DNA of 64,000 nucleotides from Brachypodium distachyon (lineage: Eukaryota > Streptophyta > Magnoliopsida > Poales > Poaceae), in the NCBI RefSeq assembly GCF_000005505.3, contig NC_016133.3:20646001-20710000 (forward strand). The letters run 5' to 3'. Made by a program: the position numbers and the translations under genes. The notes beneath the pieces were generated by a model. It had not been told where the DNA came from, ran no database searches, and was given only the letters and a program-made list of their open reading frames with translations. Shown here one piece after another: positions 57,618-64,000 of this stretch; within the stretch, counting starts at the first letter, position 1; each line of letters opens with the position of its first letter.

Positions 57618-58086
57618 TTATGCCCTTTCTGCACGCAGTAATTGCAGGCTATTTGAGATGAACACTTCCTATATATTTTAGGCTACTTATCAAGGATAAA
57701 TTGTTAACGGTAGCTGATTGTAGTCATCTCTCTTTACTACTTTGAAAATAAAGGCCATATGACAGGCGAGGAGCTCGTTTTGGATTTTGGTTAATGGAAA
57801 TCCAACAGTCACTTTTATATTTAGAACGCTAATACTTTGGTAACGATGGGGTCCAACAAATCCAGGAGAAGACAAGGAGCTTGCGTCAGGGGTGCACCGC
57901 CGCATCTAGTATATTTACATTCCCTAGCTCTACTAGATCTGCACACAGGGAAGTGCAAACTCTACAGGTTTTTGGTCTATTAAAGTACACATATACATCA
58001 TAACTCAGCTTCCCTCTGCTAGCATCTGATACCCAGCCACAAACTTTGCACGATCATTATGAAAGCAGACCAATGGAATGGTAGTT
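57618..58086. other. Spacer / 3' region of the KIAA0930 homologue
   Basis: AT-rich, with no ORF of note. It should hold the 3' UTR and polyadenylation site of the minus-strand gene, but no clear signal was found. Confidence 0.3.
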
Positions 58087-61000
58087 TCAGAAGTCCAGTG
58101 GAGGCGTTTCCTGGTGCATTAGCAAAATCTGTCAGGTCTGCAGCAAATCTCATGTTTCAAAATCTGAATCTTATTTGACCTTAACAGTTATTTGAGCAAA
58201 TTAGATCCAATGCAATATGAGCAGAAACTAATACACTAGTCGTTCAATCAGATGCTAATACAACCTATGTCTGCATGTGAGGCACCAAGGCTGCCATGTC
58301 AGTTTTTACGTATACAACAGTTGTTTTGAAAGCTTAATTGCATCAATAACATGAAAAAAGTAAATTAATTCCGTTAAGCACACTGTTTGAACAGGTTATG
58401 GTTGTCACAACATAAAATGCAATATGCTTAATTAAGCAAAGAAGTAAAACTATTTCCAACCAATTATGAAAATCAACACAACTTCCCATTATTCAGGAGT
58501 AATGATGTATGCAAGGACCTCACCTTGTGCAACAGGTCGTGAGCGATATAGTCCCAGGGAAGAGAAACTGACATCAAGCAACACTTCAGTGGCAGAAGCT
58601 CATCATCCAATCGTTTGTTGGCAGATGCAGCTTCATAGGCATGCTTTGCTAGCTTTGATGCAGCAGAAGCCGCCCTATGAACAAGGACTCGGAAATTGTC
58701 TCCTGGATCTTTCTTCGATCTCTCATGGCTCTGATCTAATTAAAACAACAATCATTTTCAGTTTGAGAAGTCAACAACATGTACTGCAGTTTCAGAGAAA
58801 GTGGACAGCAACTTTGAGGGTTCTGTAAGGGAACTAATATCCTGTAGATTATCAATTATCTCCGTTACAGCTTTCTGAATGTGTAGTTTCTCATCATTCG
58901 AAATGGAAATATGTGATACGAGTTAAAAGTTGTCCAGTTTGCAAACAAAATACTGAGCAAATAATATATCAATGGAGTGATGGGCCAGATATTAGCAGAG
59001 TTAGATGCACTCGTTGGCTTACCTGAGATACTCTTTCAAATCAAACAGTATAAATAGAACATGTAACAATACTACAATAGGATCATTAAAATGCTTGTGA
59101 AATATCCAGACATAAAAGTAGCACTCTAAGGATAACATAACAGACCTGCAATCCCAGAAACAGCAACTTCAACTTCACCACGTCCTTCAGGGCCCCGCAT
59201 AAAAAGTTTATCAGGTTTAGTATTGTCTTGCCCAAGTGATAGGAAGCTCCCAAATTTGGATTTGCCAGCTATAACATTAGGAGAAGTAGATATTCGGAGA
59301 TAATATCCAGTTGGAAAAGACGTTAGGTGTCCATCACCCATCTAACAAGGGTTATCAGGATACTGTGTAATATTGCTTTGCCATGGCAGTATTGGAATAC
59401 TATGTAAATAACACTTGCAGATATAACGCTAGATAATAGGACCATGAGCCCAATAGCTGCTGTGTAAATAAAGTAAACAGATGGAAGACTCACCATCATA
59501 AGCTTCACGGACATTTTGGTAGCTGACATAGCCTGAGAAGAGAGTTCTCTGCAAAGGCAATCATAGTAAGCTCCACAAATAAGCATGAAAGCCAGGATTG
59601 TTTTTGAAAAAAAGATGAGAAATATACTAGTTTAATTTGAATGCATAGCGTAAAGCGGATTTTGAGAAGGTACAGCATGGCTTAAGATTTCTTCTAAAAA
59701 GAGTGGCTGGCAAATACTAATAGTCAGATCTCCCAGAAGCAGATTGATTCTGAAGTATATCGATTTAAAGGAGAAAGTAATGTGTGTGTGCTAAGAGTAG
59801 TTTAAATTTAGAATTATAGATTAACAAAACTAAAAAAAATGAAGGGGCAGACAGAAAGAAGTGTCCACCTGCAAGCCCTCCGCAGCATCAGAAAAACTCC
59901 ATCTTTAACAGAATTCAGTGCTAACAAAACACCATAAAAGTGCAGGCAGTTTGGTGGAGATAGGTCATTCTGGGTTGCTACAACAGCCAGGAGAAGTAGA
60001 CTAGGTCTTTTCTTAGTGTTGCTGTATTGTTACTTGTTTGGTTTGTGTTTATGTGCATGCGGAGAAAGTGGCCACTTGTTTTGCCCTGCCACTAAATTTG
60101 TATATATGTTTCTTCTCCTCTTTAATGAAAAGAAGTGCCGAAGCTGTTTGCACATTCTCCAGTCCGCAGACAAAAGGGACTTGGGTAAATGCACCAATGA
60201 GGCAATCATGGCATTGGTGCATTTACGAAATCTTGATATGCAACTTATCTCAGAGTTTCACATACATGACAAATTTGGCATTTACCCACCACTGAAAACA
60301 CCCCACACAAAAAACACCACTAAAAACAAGAAACTACTGTAGGTTCAACAAACTTTAATACTTTGTACTAAATCAGCGACAGTTATTATGGATCGGAGGG
60401 AGTAATACATATTCCTCAGATCAATATCATACTCCCTCCGTCCCATATTAAGTGACTCAAATTTGCCCAAATATGGATGTATCTATATCTAAAAAGTGTC
60501 TAGATACATGTAATAGAAAGTGACTTAATATGGGACGGAGGGAGTATAATCTTATCGACATAATTAAAATTGCAGATATTTAACTGTGAGGCTCGATAAA
60601 TTTATATTTCCAAATAGAGGGAAAAAGGGTTTTAGTAAAATGGACACTTGGACAGCATTAGCACTCTATAAAAACAGGAAAAGACCAATTGACCGCCAGA
60701 ATATCGTCTAATAACGACTACCCAAATATCTCAATTCTGTCTACTTAACCCTGAGGCAGTATCGTCGTTGTTTTCATACTTGCACACGAACAGTGTTAGC
60801 AGTTTTCCACATGGACGTAGTGTGGACATCGTTTGGAACCACCTGGCATTCACACCTAAGCCGTCTCCTCATTTATTCTCTCTACACCACACACCACAAA
60901 GAACGATTTGTGCCTGACTCCAACCGGCGACCAAGCCAACCCAGCTGGGTGATCGTCACTGCCATCCACTTCCTTGCCGGTCGCCACTGTCATCATCCTT

Positions 61001-63806
61001 TTCATCTGCGCCCACCACTCCAGCTCCCACAACACAGCCACCACCACCATCAGCTAACATAACGACAAACAATAAACATCAACTTGCTCTTACAAGGCTA
61101 TCCTGCTTGTTTTTCTGATTTTCTCTGCCACTGGCCTCGATCTGCACTGTCAAGTTCAGCCGGATAATACTATCCACTCCTCCTTGCAACAAGAACAGCA
61201 GTCACCTACTCCATATCCCTAGTAAATGAAAGCATCTTCCTCACCTCCCACATGCTCGACCCACTACCACGTGGCGGAACAACCACTGATGCAAAAGGTT
61301 GGAGAAACAGAGGAAGGACAGAGGAGAGACAGAGGGAAGGGGGTGAGGACTGGCAGACCGGTGAGCTGTTTCGGGCAACAGAGCGGAGACAATTGTTGAA
61401 AAGGATGATCTAAAGTAGTGAATGAAAAATTGTTGCAAATAAATCTTTCATATGGAGAGTAAACCTTTGGTGGGTTCACTTGGTTGCTCCCGGAGTTTGC
61501 TCCGCATTGTATATTTGAACTGTCATTTTTTGACTTAGTTTCTTCAGGAAAGGCTGCCCCATCATGCGCATTCAGAATCACACAATAGCAGTGTTCAGGA
61601 TCTGATAAAACCTGCTCCAATTTAGAAACTCATTTTACTATTTAGGGTCAACTTAGAAGGTACATGGTAAAAGGCATCTAAGGAAATACTATGTGGCATC
61701 AGAGGTACAACCATAAGTATCTACAACATTTGTGAAGTATTGCCAGAAGACATTATCATATATTTAGGAATAAGAACTCACCACAGCATCAAAAGGGTCA
61801 TCGAAGTCATCAACTGAGAAACAAATGTTGGGATATGCAGGTACTGTTTCTACAGCCTGTCAACAAGATATGAAAGATTATTTATACTAAAAGGTTGTTT
61901 CTTTCAAAGATTATACCAGAAAAAATTACCTTCCTTCGATCAAGTCGGAAATTTACACGGGTAGGGGATGCATATACAGTTTTGGAAACCTTATAAACTG
62001 GAGGCAACCGCTTGCTTTTCTCTGCACGATTGCGAAGATCCCCAATGCTGCGGAAGTAGATTATAAGAAGCAGATAACTGGCCACAATATATTTAATGAG
62101 GTAAAGTTGGTTTTGCTTTGCATTATATAACGACAGTAGAGACTACTGGCCCTAAAATTCGTGAGACCCCTAACATTCCAGCGCAAAGGTATGCTAAATT
62201 ATTCAGTCAGCTAATGAGCAAACTGTGAATGTACCACTAAAGCAAACACATTTCTCATTTCTCAACCACTTCTCTGAAGAGATAATAATCATAATAGTGT
62301 CGACCCTAACTTGAATAACAGAGTAATCAACAAAGGATAAGAAACCAGGAAGCGAAATCTCCAAAGGTTTTTACTGGCTAACATGCCAGAAGTGCTGTAT
62401 TAATACCAGAACATTTACCTCATTAGATCACCCCAAAAAGAAGGTTTTTAGTTGTTCATATACATATTACAACCAATTGCTCAGAGTATACAAAACTTGT
62501 AAACTCTTAGCAAAAATGTTAGAGAAACATACCTGCATATTGCAACTGTGACAGTATATGATGTGTGAGCGACTAAATTCAAATAGAAGGAACGTTCCCA
62601 ATCAATCTCAGACGCACTAACATTGATGAGCTTTTCAAGCTGGTAATTGCAAAAGGAACATATTAGCCCACTAAACTCAACACAAAGTTATTTTTCTTAT
62701 CAGAGATTCTCCAACACTATGTTAAACAAATAAGAAATAAAGAAACTATGGTTAGGATTTGGGCACTGACAGTTGTCTTACAAATTACACCTCATAAGCA
62801 TAAACTTTGCAGTACTGTATATTCATTTATTCATGAATACAGAATTATAAACATAACTAGCATTCATAAATGTTAAACATACATAGCATAAACCGCAATA
62901 GGTTCTGACATTGTTGTCATGCAACTCACAAATATAAAAGATGCAGTACTGCATGTTCATATAGTTATGCACGCAAAGTGTGTACCATCTCCTACAGAAG
63001 TTAAGAACAAAAACGAATTGAATAAGCTTCCCATACACAGAGGGTTACTCGAATAACATGTATGTTTTTCTGTCAAAACAAGTCCGCTTCAACAGTAAGA
63101 GCGAAAGGTATTGGCTTATCTGGGTAATAGTACACATTTAGTTATTCCACACAATGATTTATCATGTCAGTGCAAGAAAACAACTAAAAACGCTGCATCA
63201 GCTAAATAAAATGAAGACGAGAAACATTATGGATAACAGAGCACATGTTCCAATATTCAGTGCAAAAACTTCAGAACAGAATAAAAAGCACACTTTGTTA
63301 TGGTTACAACTGAATAACAGTACAGTCATATAAATGCAAAAAAAGGAGTGCCAAAAGAATGTGTAATGTATAAATTTTACTATAATCTAGTATGAAGAAA
63401 GCCTCACAATGCACTAGCTGATCTGTAGTAAAGAAAATTTAGTGTAACTTCATTTACCTTAGGAGCCCATCTCCGCACAAAAAATGGAGGTGGATCTTCG
63501 AAACCATGTGTTTTCTGCATTAACACCCAGTACCATCAAAGGGTGAGATGCATTTTGCATACAATAGAGACTTGACAGGCAAATATAAGGGAAATGAGCA
63601 GGACCAAGAGTACCATGCTATTGACAAAGAAGACGAGGTCGTCCTCTTCTCTGCTCTTTGACACCCTACCACGCACAAAGAAAAGATCAAGCATTTCATG
63701 CCAGAATTTATCGTCCATTTCCACATCGGATGCATCATCTTCAGCCTCAACGACCGTCCATCCAATCAAATGCGAGTGTTTCTTCACCATGCTAAGCAAT
63801 TCGAGC
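58087..63806 (-). CDS. KIAA0930/DUF2045-family protein, 3' ten exons (5' end outside window)
   Basis: Exons in transcript order: 63614-63806, 63458-63514, 62533-62639, 61930-62047, 61782-61856, 61465-61611, 59494-59548, 59146-59268, 58524-58735, 58087-58128. They total 1129 nt, in frame through to TGA at 58087-58089 (375 residues visible). Diagnostic blocks, in order, are FFVRRWAPK, EIDWERSFYLNL, VYASPTRVNFRLDRRK, YPNICFSVDDFDD, CYCVILNAHD (fits the family's CVxLxxxD motif), FSGYVSYQNVREAYD and FMRGPEGRGEVEVAVSGIA. They parallel YPNIFF, RYEALKKVYD and MKGPQGKGHAEMAVS of human KIAA0930, from memory. Function is unknown in plants and animals. No membrane segment is obvious. All introns in the window are GT-AG; the 2-kb intron between 59548 and 61465 holds a MITE. 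Confidence 0.88.
60376..60403. mobile_element. Stowaway MITE end fragment
   Basis: ATTATGGATCGGAGGGAG followed by TA is a right terminus; the left end is missing. Confidence 0.4.
60432..60544. mobile_element. Stowaway MITE (113 bp) in an intron of the KIAA0930 homologue
   Basis: CTCCCTCCGTCCCATATTAA is matched by a perfect inverted copy at the right end. TA flanks lie at 60430-60431 and 60545-60546. It is the best-preserved copy in the window. Confidence 0.85.
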
Positions 63807-64000
63807 CTGAAAACAGAAACAGGCAGACCTCCTCAGATTGGATACCCTCTGAAACATATAGGTACACTAAACTGATGCCCTCATAAATCTGGATGATGGC
63901 ATTAGCATTGCAAAACAGCTAATGCAGGATACAACCATATTTTGAGAAGTCAACTGAACCACAGCGTTCAACGAAGCTATGCTCCGGTCGAATTCCACAT

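Noticed and set aside
63955..64000. A further 5' exon of the KIAA0930 homologue at the window edge
   Set aside because: One minus frame looks coding (GIRPEHSFVERCGSVDF), but no donor gives the phase needed to join 63806, so it was not added.
1..64000. LTR retrotransposon or DNA-virus-derived insertions
   Set aside because: No paired LTRs, gag/protease/integrase motifs or viral replication motifs were seen; all reverse transcriptase traces are of the LINE type.

Overview
The window is nuclear DNA from a flowering plant, almost certainly a grass. The evidence is GC-rich first exons with AT-rich introns, about a dozen Stowaway MITEs with the CTCCCTCCGT terminus and TA duplications, a CACTA element, Cin4/L1-type LINEs, a plant mariner-like element and a tRNA-derived SINE with a poly(T) tail. 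The species cannot be fixed by eye. The moderate transposon load would suit a small-genome grass such as Brachypodium or rice, but this is a guess.

Five protein-coding host genes are supported by spliced models that keep frame across every junction, or by a single clear ORF. They are: an inositol-tetrakisphosphate 1-kinase (11849-18338, +, 10 exons, 349 aa); a class II HD-Zip transcription factor (28870-29918, +, 3 exons, 239 aa); an F-box protein (38774-40081, -, single exon, 435 aa); the diflavin reductase ATR3/TAH18/NDOR1 (40384-45223, +, 12 exons, 625 aa); and a plant homologue of KIAA0930/DUF2045 (58087 to beyond 63806, -, 10 exons visible, 5' end outside the window). A sixth, lineage-specific acidic ORF (422-1231, +) is of unknown function. 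The F-box gene and ATR3 are divergent, with about 300 bp between their start codons.

Layout: 0-1.85 kb acidic ORF flanked by CACCTGTCAT-type repeats; 1.9-4.5 kb intergenic with small MITEs; 4.6-7.3 kb retroelement remnant split by a 1.63 kb CACTA element; 7.3-11.5 kb MITE-rich spacer; 11.5-18.6 kb ITPK; 18.6-28.6 kb intergenic with MITEs and a SINE; 28.7-30.0 kb HD-Zip II; 31.1-34.7 kb internally deleted LINE; 35.2-36.8 kb serial retroposon insertions at one target site; 37.4-38.4 kb satellite-like repeats; 38.8-45.2 kb F-box/ATR3 pair; 45.28-51.56 kb near-full-length LINE lying antisense in the ATR3 3' region; 52.1-57.6 kb a 3' LINE remnant interrupted by a 4.7 kb mariner-like element; 58.1-64 kb KIAA0930 homologue.

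No new molecular system or operon-like cluster is visible. The host genes are functionally unrelated housekeeping or regulatory genes. The most informative signals are structural: a mariner insertion whose conceptual removal restores a reading frame; three retroposon insertions that reused one 12-bp target; a 44-bp perfect palindrome replacing part of a reverse-transcriptase motif; a LINE placed about 60 bp after the ATR3 stop codon; and what looks like a compensated frameshift in ATR3.
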